Part shown: positions 9,101 through 19,334 of the stretch, in pieces | How the letters are laid out: every line of letters starts with the position of its first letter | Position numbering within the stretch: position 1 is the first letter of the stretch | Assembly (NCBI GenBank): GCA_032718475.1 | Contig: JAUCBJ010003645.1 | Span: 1 to 20,439, forward strand | Length of the DNA: 20,439 bases | Source of the DNA: Nemertoderma westbladi | Lineage: Eukaryota > Xenacoelomorpha > Nemertodermatida > Nemertodermatidae | Reading direction: 5' to 3' | The notes under the pieces: generated by a model | What the model was told of the DNA's origin: nothing | Database searches by the model: none | What the model saw: only the letters and a program-made list of their open reading frames with translations | Program-made: the position numbers and the translations under genes

Positions 9101-9262
9101 TGGTCGAGCACGAGCTTGCCGTAGTTCAAGCCGCTAGGGGGCGTGCAAGTAGTGGTTCTGGGGGAGAGGCACCAACAGCTGTCCCCACCAAGGTCAGTGA
9201 TCCAGTAAACCAGGCAGCTACTGATGATTCCAAGCCTATTATATGTAAGTTCTAGTACCGAG
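9091..9262 (+). other. Coding-like stretch of unknown origin
   Basis: An open frame continues after the Penelope-like fragment (EHELAVVQAARGRASSGSGG...TDDSKPII), rich in Ala, Ser, Gly and Thr, up to a donor-like ATATGTAAGT at about 9240-9249. It matches nothing recognised. It may be degraded transposon sequence; a host exon is possible but unsupported. Confidence 0.3.
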
Positions 9263-9520
9263 GTCGGTAAAGTAAAGCAAATTTTCTTCGGCCGTTAGGC
9301 CAGGGATTACGCACAAAGTCTGACGACTTATTTCAAGTGAGGTCCCCCCAGAACTTTACTCCCCAGAGGAAACTCCAGTACTTATTTAGCTACCACTTAT
9401 GGATACAAGGCAGATATGTGCCCTGGCTGGTCCCTTTAAAGCATTCGTGCCGAAACGAAAACTGCCCTGACCCCCATATGTGAGGATCGAACCCACGACC
9501 TACAGGAGATGTGAATTCAA
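9263..9520 (-). mobile_element. tRNA-derived SINE, tail and B-box portion (interrupted by a LINE)
   Basis: Read on the minus strand, the B-box GGTTCGATCC lies at about 9484-9494 and is followed by the family core (CAGTTTTCGTTTCGGCACGA, TGCTTTAAAGGGACCAG) and a tail with CAGACTTTGTGCGTAATC. A second copy of the family is at 18003-18262. The A-box half of this copy is displaced to 11471-11490 by the LINE at 9521-11463. Its 3' end is approximate and no duplication flanking the SINE itself could be fixed. Confidence 0.82.
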
Positions 9521-11470
9521 GGCGCAGAAAGAGTCCCTACTCAAACAGACTACAGCGGCCAAGAATGCAGTTAAGGCTGCATCTAGGTCCCTGAACAGGC
9601 AGTACTCTGTTGATTTACAGGAGCTAATAAACCAACAGGTTGATGCCATCAATGATGCTGACGACAGCAGGCAATCATCCCAGGCATGGAAATCGATCAA
9701 TCTGCTTACTGGGCGGAAAAGCCAACCAACCACCAAGGTTAAGGCTGAATCACCAGCCGATCGCCTCAATGGTTGGAAGGCCCACGTTGAAAAGCTCCTC
9801 AATAATGACAGGGTATTGCCTGATAACTTTATAGAAGTAAAAGTGTCTGAGTCTGTACTCCCAGATATTCTCATTGGTGATATCTCCTTTGCAGAAGTGA
9901 AGGCTGCCGCAAAGAGCATTAAGACCAATCGTGCCAGTGGAGTAGATGGTGTTCCCCCTGAGGTCTTTAAAATACCTGAGTGTTTAAAGCTCATCTATCC
10001 CATCATAGTAGACATGTACCGAAAAACAAGAGTCCCACAAGAAATGAAAACAAATAAGTTGGTGGCAGTTCCCAAGAAGGGCAACCTAACACTATGGTTC
10101 TTTTCGGGGAATCTCATTGATCTCGATTGCTGCAAAACTATACAATAGAATTCTATTAAATCGCATCAGGGATCCCATTGAGAGACTGCTCCGTGGAAAT
10201 CAGAATGGGTTCCGTAAAGGTCGTGGGACCATGGAGCCCATTTTGGCACTTAGAAGGATAATTGAAGAGTTATCAAAAAAGAAAGACAGACATCTGACTG
10301 TTATCTTTGTTGACTTCTTCAAGGCCTTTGATTCAGTCTCTCGCTCACGTATGTTCAGCATACTTTCATTATATGGGATTCCTGATGAAATTATTGCAGC
10401 AATCAGATCAGTATATGATGGTTCGACAACATTTGTGTCTTCTGTTGACGGTGACACAGAACCATTTGAAGTGTTATGGGGCTTCCTCCAGGGAGACACA
10501 CTTGTACCATTCTTGTTCATAATTGTTGTTGACTATGTTCTACGCATGTCCTTAGATCATCATAATGATGATGGGGTGATGATAACTCCACCTACTGGCT
10601 CCAGAAGTCGAGGAAATCCTGCCAAGTACCTAACTGATCTAGACTTTGCTGATGACTTAAGGAGTACTCTCAGAATCACTAGAGGGAGCCCAACGGTTCC
10701 TCAGCTCAATAGAACATGCTGCTTCTAGTGTTGGTCTTTTTATTAACTCCAGAAAGACCAAAATTTTGACAGTTAACTTTGAAAGTCCTCAGCAAGTCTC
10801 TGATCGGATGAGCATAAGCTCAAAAGATGGTATGCTTGAGCATGTGGATGACTTCTGTTACCTGGGATCATGGATCCGGAAGTCAGGTGAGGACCTTCGA
10901 ATACGTAAGGGAAAGGCATGGGCAGCCTTGAATAGGCTTTCCAGGATTTGGAAGTCACCGAGAATTAATCGGAAACTTAAGGTCCGATTATTTAGAGCAG
11001 CAGTAGTCCAGTACTCCTCTATGGGAGTCCATGCTGGGCTATAACTGCTGAGGACACCAAATCTCTGGATGGCACATTCACAATAATGCTACGCCGGGTT
11101 CATTGCGTCAAGTACAATGCACACATCTCCCACCAGACACTATATAACATTGGAGGTATCTCATTGGTTCCCCCAAGCTTGACACTAGAACAAAATCGCC
11201 TCCGCTTTGCAGGACATTGCTTTCGCCCCGAGGACCAGCCAGTGCATAATCTTGTACTTTGGCAGCCTCATGGAGTGAATAAGCATGGTGGACAGCCCAT
11301 GACTTTCTTGAGACGCATCTTAAAGGACACTGGTCTTGAAGATGCGGATGATCTAGCAAATGTCATGGGTGATAGAGAGTTGTGGCGGTGCAATTTTGTC
11401 GATAAGCAGGCACAGCATTATTAAAAATGCAGCTGCAATGCAGCATGCCGATCCTAGTAGTATAATTCAA
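9514..11470 (+). repeat. 7-bp target-site duplication AATTCAA flanking the LINE
   Basis: AATTCAA occurs at 9514-9520 and again at 11464-11470, immediately outside the LINE. The interrupted SINE resumes right after the second copy. The uninterrupted SINE copy at 18 kb reads GTGAAATCAA at the same place, which supports the empty-site reading. Confidence 0.82.
9521..11463 (+). mobile_element. RTE-like LINE, 5'-truncated and frameshifted (copy B)
   Basis: The element begins within the linker before the reverse transcriptase (AQKESLLKQTTAAKNAVK) and lacks the endonuclease. The reverse transcriptase runs through KTNRASGVDGVPPEVFK, KTNKLVAVPKKGNLTL, NQNGFRKGRGTMEPI, VDFFKAFDSV (about 10309), FLQGDTLVPFLF (about 10485) and the catalytic FADD (about 10645-10656). 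The thumb and C-terminal tail follow (LEHVDDFCYLGSWI, RLRFAGHCFRPEDQPVHNLVLW, GDRELWR). The frame is broken by a 2-bp loss near 10089, shifts near 10680-10710 and a 1-bp loss near 11010, so it cannot make a full protein. It stops at 11422-11424 with only 39 bp of 3' UTR and no poly(A), as in RTE-type LINEs. The clade is inferred. It is very similar to copy C and inverted to it. Confidence 0.9.
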
Positions 11471-11490
11471 TGCAACCACTACACCAAGGT
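11471..11490 (-). mobile_element. tRNA-derived SINE, displaced A-box head
   Basis: On the minus strand this reads CCTTGGTGTAGTGGTTGCA. It contains TTGGTGTAGTGGTT, a good pol III A-box, and completes the SINE head cut off at 9520 by the LINE insertion. The 18-kb copy has CCTTGGCGAATAGAGTGGTT at the same position. Confidence 0.75.
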
Positions 11491-11521
11491 GGAACCTTAT
11501 CTGGATAAGATAAGGTGGAAC
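11485..11521. repeat. Direct repeat AAGGTGGAACC
   Basis: AAGGTGGAACC occurs twice within this span, separated by the small inverted repeat TTATCTGGATAAGATAA. It sits between the SINE head and the Penelope-like endonuclease remnant. It could be the scar of an insertion or a local duplication. Confidence 0.5.
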
Positions 11522-11930
11522 CGATCTGTTTGTTCGAAAGTTCGTTTTCACTATAACTAAACTGCGCCATTCACTCCCATCTCTAAAACATCCCGTCCCG
11601 GATATCCTTGCGTCTAATGTCGTTTACTCTTTATATTGTCCCTCTTGTAACGGGGAATATGTTGGACACACCATCTAACACTTGTTTGAACGCGTTAGAC
11701 AGCACCGGGATGGAACTGCCAAGGATGTGAGCGAACGGGGTAAGACTGTGCACAACCACATCATGACTCACCTCGGCGAGCCCAATACATGTTGGCTGAC
11801 TGATTGGTGTGAATTGTTTAAACATTTCAAATTAATTGCTAGACACCCATTTGGGCCAGTCTTGCAAAATCTTGAAATGTATTACATTCTAACACGCAGC
11901 CCACCGCTATCAACAAGCAGAAACGTGATT
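11520..11930 (+). mobile_element. Penelope-like element, GIY-YIG endonuclease remnant
   Basis: The plus-strand frame reads TKLRHSLPSLKHPVPDILASNVVYSLYCPSCNGEYVGHT, then a stop (TAA, 11676-11678), then HLFERVRQHRDGTAKDVSERG in the same frame. VVYSLYCPSCNGEYVGHT is the GIY-YIG core as found at the C terminus of Penelope-like elements: VVY, a Cys pair, YVG-T and downstream the R..QH segment with the active-site Arg. The stop codon within the core makes it a pseudogene. An open frame continues to 12071 without recognisable domains. The reverse transcriptase remnant at 8895-9100 lies upstream on the same strand and may be the other half of one element. Confidence 0.8.
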
Positions 11931-12071
11931 GGCATAAGTTTGTGGTGCTGCTTCCCAGTGGTTAGTTACCTACAGACCTCTCTCTTCATTTCGCTACTCG
12001 TTCTGTCGCCCTTTGTGAATTTCTCTCTACATTTCCTGGCTTGGCCTCCTGAGAATACCTTCTGCTGCTGA

Positions 12072-13398
12072 TACATGCTCATGCATCATTCTGATGTATT
12101 TGGTTTATTATTTTGGTTTGGTTAGGCCTATGCAGGAATGTATCCTTAACCCTAATTAAAACCGTCACATAGGCCAGTAGGAGTAACCGGGTGGTGAATT
12201 TTTAGGGGGGTCAGGGGTGGAAATTCTCTGATGCTGATAATTCTCTAATGCTGATAATACCTTCTGCTGCTGGGCGAAACCTACCGTTGAGCTGGCTGCT
12301 GTGAGCGGATGCATGCAACATCTAGGTCTGGTTGCTTTTTAGTTTTTTACATACTTTGGTACTGACACACCTACCGGTAAGGTTTTTTACTTAACGTGCT
12401 TGATAATATATAAATATAATTATTAATCTGATAAATAGTTCCAGCAGAACGGAAATGTTTTGATTATATCTAATTTATATATCAGTAAACCATCCAGTAA
12501 TCAATTGCAAAATAATTTTAATATAACTTTATCTTACAAGTATTTCAGAAGTGTAAGATAAAGTGAGTGTCTCCCAAAACCGGCTACTTATACTAATAAG
12601 GTTAATGGAATTGATCCAAAATTGCAACCCCGATCCCGAAAATCGGGATTCCGAGAGTGATAATCCTGGACCCGATCCATTAAAACTCGAAAAGTCTGAC
12701 CCCGTTTAAACACTAGTATGCAGTCGAAAAAAAAACAAGTTAATATATAAACTGAACTTTTATGCTGAATAGCGACTTTTTGGAAAGTCAGATTTTTTTT
12801 AGCCGAAACGCATCTTATTTAACCAAACGCAAATTTTTCCTAAATCGCAACAATTTCCAAAACACGACAAAACCATTGTAATAATAAATAAATAGAAACA
12901 AACATACCCTAACAGTTTATTATAATAATAGGCCTTCAAATACATATTTATATATCATGAATTCCCCCGAAGTCTGTCTGGTTCTCCATAATTTAACTGA
13001 CCAAAATCAGTTAAATTATTCATTTAATTAAAAAAAAACAATATATTTGTGAACTTACGGTAGACCTACTATAAAAGAATATAAAGGCAATTTATTACAT
13101 TCACGCAATGTATTTAGTTATATGGGAGATATTGATATACAGCAAATACTGTTTGCTTTGTTTAAATCTTGAGAAAACTAGATCAAAGTGCAAAGCATTT
13201 AGCCAGCCAATTGTGAAACAAAAACTAATTATAATAATTATTGCGAGCTTGTTAGGGGATTACTGCCCTGCACCCCCTGTGGGATCAGCAAACATGTTAT
13301 ATTGGCATAAATGCAATACAACAGTCAAATATAATTAGTTACAGAGATAGCGAGCGTAATAATTCAATTGCGAAAAGGGAATGCATTCATTCCAGCCT
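12072..13398. other. Stretch with no recognised gene
   Basis: No domain, splice-bounded exon or RNA gene was recognised. Contents: a 17-bp tandem (AATTCTCTGATGCTGAT, then AATTCTCTAATGCTGAT) at 12222-12255, a CTTCTGCTGCTG motif repeated at about 12060 and 12271, and a small perfect stem ATCCCGA-AAA-TCGGGAT at about 12635-12652. Confidence 0.5.
12222..12255. repeat. 17-bp tandem duplication
   Basis: Two adjacent 17-bp units, AATTCTCTGATGCTGAT and AATTCTCTAATGCTGAT, differ at one base. Confidence 0.8.
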
Positions 13399-13972
13399 TA
13401 GGCCCTTCGCACACTAGAGATGCAAGATGCAAAAAAGGTCATCCCCAATGTTCTATTTTTTTCGCCTTACATCTTTCATATCGAATTATAGAATACATGG
13501 TAGACTACATATGGAATACCGTACACTAGAGATGCAAGATGCATGATAAATTCTTTGAAATATACATCAAAAAAGGGACAATGAGGGACAAAAGTGCATC
13601 AAATCTACCAGCGGACATGCGAGTATAATTCGCAAATTTCTATGGAATATCTCGCAGTTGAACATATAAATTTACCATAACGCCAGCATATCCCACGTAT
13701 CCAATGAAATTTTAAAATTTAAAAAATTTAAAAAAAATTTAAAATTTAAAATACAAAACGAGTTTAGTTTGTTCCCACAACATTATGTAAAAACAGTTTC
13801 AATAACTTCATCATCACTGTCATCCATTGAAATATAATTGTAATAAAATTTATACGTAATAAATAAATAACATAAAACCTATCAATATATAAAATAATAT
13901 ACGATGCATTTTGAATATGGCATATTGCATTTTACATCTTGTATTTTGCATCTCTAGTGTGCGGCGGTCCTA
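13399..13972. mobile_element. Non-autonomous TIR element (body 13401-13970, TA flanks)
   Basis: The ends GGCCCTTCGCACACTAGAGA and, on the other strand, GGACCGCCGCACACTAGAGA form inverted repeats of about 32 bp with 27 matches, each bordered by TA. A 20-bp copy of the end motif, ACACTAGAGATGCAAGATGC, recurs in direct orientation at 13523-13542, 112 bp inside the left end. The interior is AT-rich with stacked AAATTT/AAATTTTAAA palindromes (13707-13752) and codes for nothing. The TIR is similar in layout to the element at 19338. The superfamily is uncertain: a PIF/Harbinger-like origin is suggested only by resemblance to that element, and TA flanks would also fit Tc1/mariner. Confidence 0.72.
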
Positions 13973-14300
13973 TATTTTTTAGATGCAAAGTTGCAGTTTC
14001 AAATATTGACGAAAGCCAACGGATGGCTGAATGACAGCAGACAAATCGACACACGAAACCGCCGTCTGTACCACATCTTACACAATATGGTAGTGAAAAA
14101 CGATTGCTAAGCATCAGTAGTGATTGCTTCCCGATACAATAAGATATATAATTCGGGATTAGTTTTGATATTGATTTAACCTTTATGGACTCCTGACACG
14201 ACAAGACACTTGTAACCTTGACACTTGACCTTTTACTGTATCTGTGGTATATTATTTTAAGCATATACCCTATGTTTATCGTACTGTAAAAGTGTCAGTA

Positions 14301-16930
14301 AGTGTCCTTTAAGATGCGTCTCAAGAAAGTCATGGGCTGTCCACCATGCTTATTCACTCCATGAGGCTGCCAAAGTACAAGATTATGCACTGGCTGGTCC
14401 TCAGGGCGACCTGAACATTAGTTACTACTCCTACAATCGGGTAGCCTGGTTTTATAGCCTGGTCTTTGCACTTGCGAAAGCAATGTCCTGCAAAGCGGAG
14501 GCGATTTTGTTCTTGTGTCAAGCTTGGGGGAACCAATGAGACACCTCCAATGTTATATAGTGACTGATTGGAGATGTGTGCATTGTAGTTGACACAATGA
14601 ACCCGGCGTAGCATTCTTGTGAATGTGCCATCCAGAGATTTGGTGTCCTCAGCAGTTAGAGCCCAGCATGGACTCCCATAGAGGAGAACTGGAACTACTG
14701 CTGCTCTAAATAATCGGACCTTAAGTTTCCGATTAATTCTTGGTGACTTCCAAATCCTGGAAAGCCTATTCAAGGCTGCCCATGCCTTTCTCTTACGTAT
14801 TCGAAGGTCCTCACCTGAGTTCCGGATCCATGATCCAGGTAACAGAAGTCGTCCACATGCTCAAGCATACCATCCTTTGAGCTTATGCTCATCCGATCAG
14901 AGACTTGCTGAGGACTTTCAAAGTTAACTGTCAAAATTTTGATCTTTCTGGAGTTAATAAAAAGACCAACACTAGAAGCAGCATGTTCTAATGAGCTGAG
15001 GAGCCGTTGGGCTCACCTCCAGTGATTCTGAGAGTACTCCAACTCATCAGAAAAGTCTAGATCAGTTAGGTACTTGGCAGGATTTCATCGACTTCTGGAG
15101 CCAGTAGGTGGAGTTATCATCACCCCATCATCATTATGATGCTCTAAGGACATGCGTAGAACATAGTCAACCACAATTATGAACAAGAATGGTACAAGTG
15201 TGTCTCCCTGGAGGACGCCCCATAACACTTCAAATGGTTCTGTCACCGTCAACAGTATACACAAATGTTGTCGAACCATCGTATACTGATCTGATTGCTG
15301 CAATAATTTCATCAGGAATCCCATATAATAAAAGTATGCTGAAGACGTGAGCGAGAGACTGAATCAAAGGCTTTGAAGAAGTCAACAAAGATAACAGCCA
15401 GATGCCTGTCTTTCTTTTTTTGATAACTCTTCAATTATCCTTCTAAGTGCCAAAATGGGCTCCATGGTCCCACGACCTTTACGGAACCCATTCTGATTTC
15501 CACAGGAGCAGTCTCTCAATGGGATCCCTGATGCGATTTAATAGAATTCTATTGTATAGCTTTGCAGCAATCGAGATCAATGAGATTCCCCGAAAAGAAC
15601 CATAGAGTGTTAGGTTGCCCTTCTTGGGAACTGGCACCAACTTATTTGTTTTCATTTCTTGTTGGACTCTTGTTGTTCTGTACATGTCTACTACAGTATG
15701 ATGGGATAGATGAGCATTAAACACTCAGGTATTTTAAAGACCTCAGGCTGAACACCATCTACTCCACTGGCACGATTGGTCTTAATGTTCTTTGCAGCAG
15801 CCTTCACTTCTGCAAAGGAGATATCGTCAATGGGAATATCTGGGAGTACAGACTCAGACACTTTTACTTCTATAAAGTTATCAGGTAATACCCTGTCATT
15901 ATTGAGGAGCTTTTCAAAGTGGGCCTTCCAACCATTGAGGCGATCGGCTGGTGATTCAGCCTTAACGTTGGTGGTTGGTTGGCTTTTCCGCCCAGTAAGC
16001 AAGTTGATCGATTTCCATGCCTGGGATGATTGCCTGCTGTCGTCAGCATCATTGATGGCATCAACCTGTTGGTTTATTAGCTCCTGTAGATTAACAGAGT
16101 ACTGCCTGTTCAGGGACCTAGATGCAGCCTTAACTGCATTCTTGGCCGCTGTAGTCTGATTGAGTCGGGACTCTTTCTGCGCCTTATAGAGGTCATTTCG
16201 GCACTTCTGAATTTTCTTGTCAGTCCAGGGGGCCCTTTTCCTGTTTCGAGGGTATACAGGAACTGTTTCTGCAGCTGCTAACTTAACTGCTTCTGTAAGG
16301 CAGTATAGCCCTCACAGTGATCTGCCGCCTCAGAGGCAAGAACCTCATACCTGTTGCTCAGCTGTAGTGTGAAGCTGGATCTCACACTTGGCTGTTGCAA
16401 TAGAGAGGACCAGTCATGCCGCGGCAAGGCAGATTTCGTTGTTCTGCTAGCACGCAGACTAAGTCTTACCTTGGCCACAATAAGACGGTGATCGCTGGAG
16501 AAGGGTCGAAGTGTAAATGCATTACAGTCTTGTATAGAGCTCCTGTATTTCCTACGAAACAGAATACGGTCTATCTGGGACTTGTGACCACTGGGTCCAC
16601 TATGAGTCCATAGCTTTCCAGTTCGCTTCTTGAACTGGGTTCCAGCCGAAAACAATCCACTTCCAGAGATAAGATCCTGAAGATGGACGGAATTTCGGTT
16701 AACACTATTGCTATAGACCCAGGGCGATGTAGGTGATTGATGCAGACTTGCATTAAAGTCTCCCAGGAATGTTAAGAATGCATGCTGATCCACTCCATCA
16801 GTAGCTGCTTGTAGAAATGAATGCCACCATGGCAGGAATGGAATGTCACCATTAGACCAAGGTGCTGCTTGGCAGACTTGGCACACAAATAAAGTTGTGA
16901 TGTAAACATCTATTGTAGTAATGTAATGTA
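14301..16930 (-). mobile_element. RTE-like LINE with endonuclease, pseudogene (copy C)
   Basis: Read on the minus strand, the 5' part (16943-16278 is open) encodes an apurinic-type endonuclease: GDFNA near 16763, QIDRIL near 16575 and SSDHR near 16495, the usual Asn/Asp/His catalytic signatures. A frameshift near 16310 leads into the linker and reverse transcriptase (KTNRASGVDGVQPEVFK at about 15780, KTNKLVPVPKKGNLTL at about 15630, LQGDTLVPFLF at about 15200). The catalytic box reads FSDE instead of FADD (about 15045). The C-terminal part (14773-14480) matches copy B until a 68-bp insertion at 14410-14477 throws it out of frame. The 3' end is cut at 14301, inside the coding region, so it was trimmed after insertion. 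The 5' limit is approximate. It is inactive. Confidence 0.9.
14410..14477. other. 68-bp insertion inside LINE copy C
   Basis: Compared with copies A and B, copy C has extra sequence between the HCFR codons and the DQPVHN codons. The 4-bp string GCGA borders it at 14406-14409 and 14474-14477, as for a short duplication. The insert contains ACCAGGCTA twice. It breaks the frame. Confidence 0.7.
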
Positions 16931-16943
16931 ACAAGTGGTACAC

Positions 16944-18002
16944 TTGATAGTAGATAAATTATATTTATATTTTTTTAATTATTAATTATGAGGGATGGTG
17001 TGGGTCGTATGAATATGTATGAGTGTTAAAGGGGACGGCCTATTGTAAGTGGCAAATGGAGAGGAAATTATGGTTGGTTTACTGGTTTGATTTTCATACA
17101 GCTCGCATTAGGAACATTGATGATATAAGTTATAATGTTAACTTAATAATATAAACACGTGCGTAGGAATAACTTTTTTATTTATAATGTGACCCATCCT
17201 TATGCCTGTCATTTAGCTTCCTTGAAATTTCCAGGGGGAGGGCTCTGATGTTTCAGAATATACTGTACAGTAGGCCTATGTAATTACGCCACAATTTTGT
17301 ATATTCACCCAACTGGGAGTTATATATACAATAAATAATTCAACTTTTGAAATAAATTATAATAAAACAAAAATAATACATTTAAATAAATAATTATAAA
17401 TAAATACTGTTTCTTGTAATGAAATGAAACACCACTTCAGTAGGTTAAACCCACTAACCGCATAGGCCTATAGTTAAAGGTGATGGCTGTTGCCGCAGTA
17501 TGTGTGTTAGGCTGCTGCTACACTATATGTGTGGATAGGCTGCTGCGACAGTACAGTATGTGTGGATAGAGGAGGCATATGCCTATGTTATTTGTGCGTT
17601 GTCATTGCCCCAATCCATAACGTTCACTCCAGTATCCGAATACAACACAATAATGGTCTAAAGTGTTAGGCGAACTACTGAATTTCATTACAACAAAGAA
17701 TCAATACCAGGAAGGCCTATGGAGCAAAATGTTATCATCTATGCTACGAATCAATAAGCAATATATTGGTGCCGGCAAGATAGGCTAGTAATAATGTCGA
17801 AGTTTTGCCGTTAAGTAGGCCTATCCCGTAAATTTCGTTCATTTTAAATTTTTTAAAAACCTGATAGCTTAAAATTGAGACACAGTAACAAAAGATAATA
17901 ATAACCTCATAGTAGAATAATATTCCGTTATAATGTAATCGTTGTACCGTTCGTATGTAATAGTCAATGAATAATAATGAACAATGAATGTAAAGAAAAG
18001 TT
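16944..18002. other. AT-rich stretch with no recognised gene
   Basis: No coding region or RNA gene was recognised. It contains several TAGGCCTA and TACAGTA strings (for example at about 17266-17279) and a short minisatellite at 17485-17570. Confidence 0.5.
17485..17570 (+). repeat. Three-unit minisatellite (GGCTGCTGC...TATGTGTGGATA)
   Basis: Three successive units of about 25-31 bp begin GGCTGTTGC, GGCTGCTGC and GGCTGCTGC and end in TATGTGTGTTA, TATGTGTGGATA and TATGTGTGGATA. The units differ by small indels. Confidence 0.7.
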
Positions 18003-18262
18003 CACCTTGGCCTCTAGACCAGAGATTAGATTGGATTACACACAAAGTCTGATTGACAGTATACAGTAGACCCAGAGGAAACTGGTACACATTAAGGTAC
18101 TATTTAAGGATGATAGGCTGAAGAGATGCACCCAGGCTAGTTAAATTAAAGCATTCGGGTCGAAACGAAAACTCCTCTGGCTGTGATCGTACCCACGATA
18201 TCCTGAGATATGTGAAATCAACAGATTTAACCACTCTATTCGCCAAGGAGGCACTTGGGGGG
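18003..18262 (-). mobile_element. tRNA-derived SINE (second copy of the 9.3-kb family)
   Basis: It shares with 9263-9520 the strings ACACAAAGTCTGA near 18041 and AAAGCATTCG...CGAAACGAAAACT near 18149-18172, and the head read on the minus strand: A-box-like TTGGCGAATAGAGTGGTT at about 18227-18247 and a degenerate B-box GGTACGATC at about 18185-18193. It is uninterrupted and so shows the original order of the copy split by the LINE. No target duplication was identified. Confidence 0.78.
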
Positions 18263-18405
18263 CTGGAGTAGTAAGATATTACATTAGGTAACTACGCGGG
18301 ATTTTAGATATCATATTATAAGACATCAAATAAAATATAGACCAATTGATTAAATTCAATGTATAGACATAAATAATTAATATAAGATGTATTAAAATAC
18401 ACGAA

Positions 18406-18895
18406 GTGGGGACTTCGCGCAGCACGAAGTTGGCAGAGCCTTAGCGAATTGACACTGTTAGGGGGTAGGTCAATTTATGCAAATAGTCACGTTGGCCCTC
18501 TAGCGGCAGACTGGAGAACTGCAGATGGATTCGCCTCCTTTGAAAGTCACAGCTAATGGTCTAATACATATCTGCCAAGTTTCAGCTTAAACGGATTAAA
18601 AGCAAAGAAATGGGAGGGCATTTAATGTTTAGACATGTGGCCCTCTAGCGGGAGACCATTGCACTGATGGTGTCTGAAAGTCTCTCAAAAATCTCAACTT
18701 TTGCTCATATTGATACCTACAAATTTTCAACTTGGCAGCTTTAAATCCGACAAAGTTATTAGCATGTCAAAATCGTAACGACGACGACGACGACAACGAC
18801 GACGACGACGACGACGACAACTATTTGCATAAATTGACCCACCCCCTAACAGTGTCAATTCGCTAAGGCTCCGCCAACTTCGTGGCTCGCCCCAC
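18406..18895. mobile_element. Non-autonomous element with 65-bp inverted repeats
   Basis: Inverted repeats at 18423-18487 and 18820-18884 match at 63 of 65 positions (CACGAAGTTGGC...TTATGCAAATAGT). The outer ends GTGGGG/CCCCAC extend the element to 18406 and 18895, with an indel between. The interior holds two related copies of TGGCCCTCTAGCGG (about 18493 and 18641) and an ACG microsatellite just inside the right repeat. There is no reading frame. A similar solo end is at 4187-4206 and a related CTAGCGG stretch at about 435-465, so this is a family. No clear target duplication was seen, so the superfamily is not assigned. Confidence 0.8.
18776..18820 (+). repeat. ACG/GAC trinucleotide microsatellite
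   Basis: About fifteen ACG units, interrupted by two ACA units, adjoin the right inverted repeat of the element at 18406-18895, a common position for microsatellites in such elements. Confidence 0.9.
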
Positions 18896-19334
18896 AAGGT
18901 GATTCAAACTCAGTAATTTCATTAATTGAAGGTAGACAGACAGATGATTAAAATAGATCATTTTTAAACATATGTTTTTGAAATTTAAGTAATTTATTTT
19001 GAATAATTCGAAGTGGTCAGAGAACAGATTTACAGTACACGCGTAGCCCCAAGCAATATTTATAAACTTGTACAGTATAAAATATAAGAGTGGGTTAGCG
19101 AATTTTAATTTTCCATCTCAGTGATCATAGATCCAAACTCCTATAAATTTTGTTATATAGGCCTATTATGATCATAATTTTTTATTTATATAAAATTCAT
19201 AAAGCACTACTGGACTAATTGATGAAAGAGATGAGTAGCTGAATAATACTCTGATTGGAATAAATTTCATGAAATTTAAAAAATTTAAATTTAAAAAATT
19301 TCATTGAAATATTTCACGTGAGGTAATTCAAGCC
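18896..19334. other. AT-rich stretch with no recognised gene
   Basis: No gene was seen. It includes a quasi-palindromic AT block (ATGAAATTTAAAAAATTTAA and onward, about 19269-19305) close to the left end of the GC-rich element at 19338. Confidence 0.5.

Noticed and set aside
9500-9994. 164-codon minus-strand open frame (and its mirror at 15776-16159)
   Set aside because: Both are antisense shadows of the linker and N-terminal RT region of the two LINE copies.
13932-14264. 110-codon minus-strand open frame
   Set aside because: It crosses the right end of the TIR element at 13970 and shows no protein-like features.
18493-18506. CTCF-type site in the TIR element
   Set aside because: TGGCCCTCTAGCGG matches the known motif only partly, and the organism's factor is unknown.
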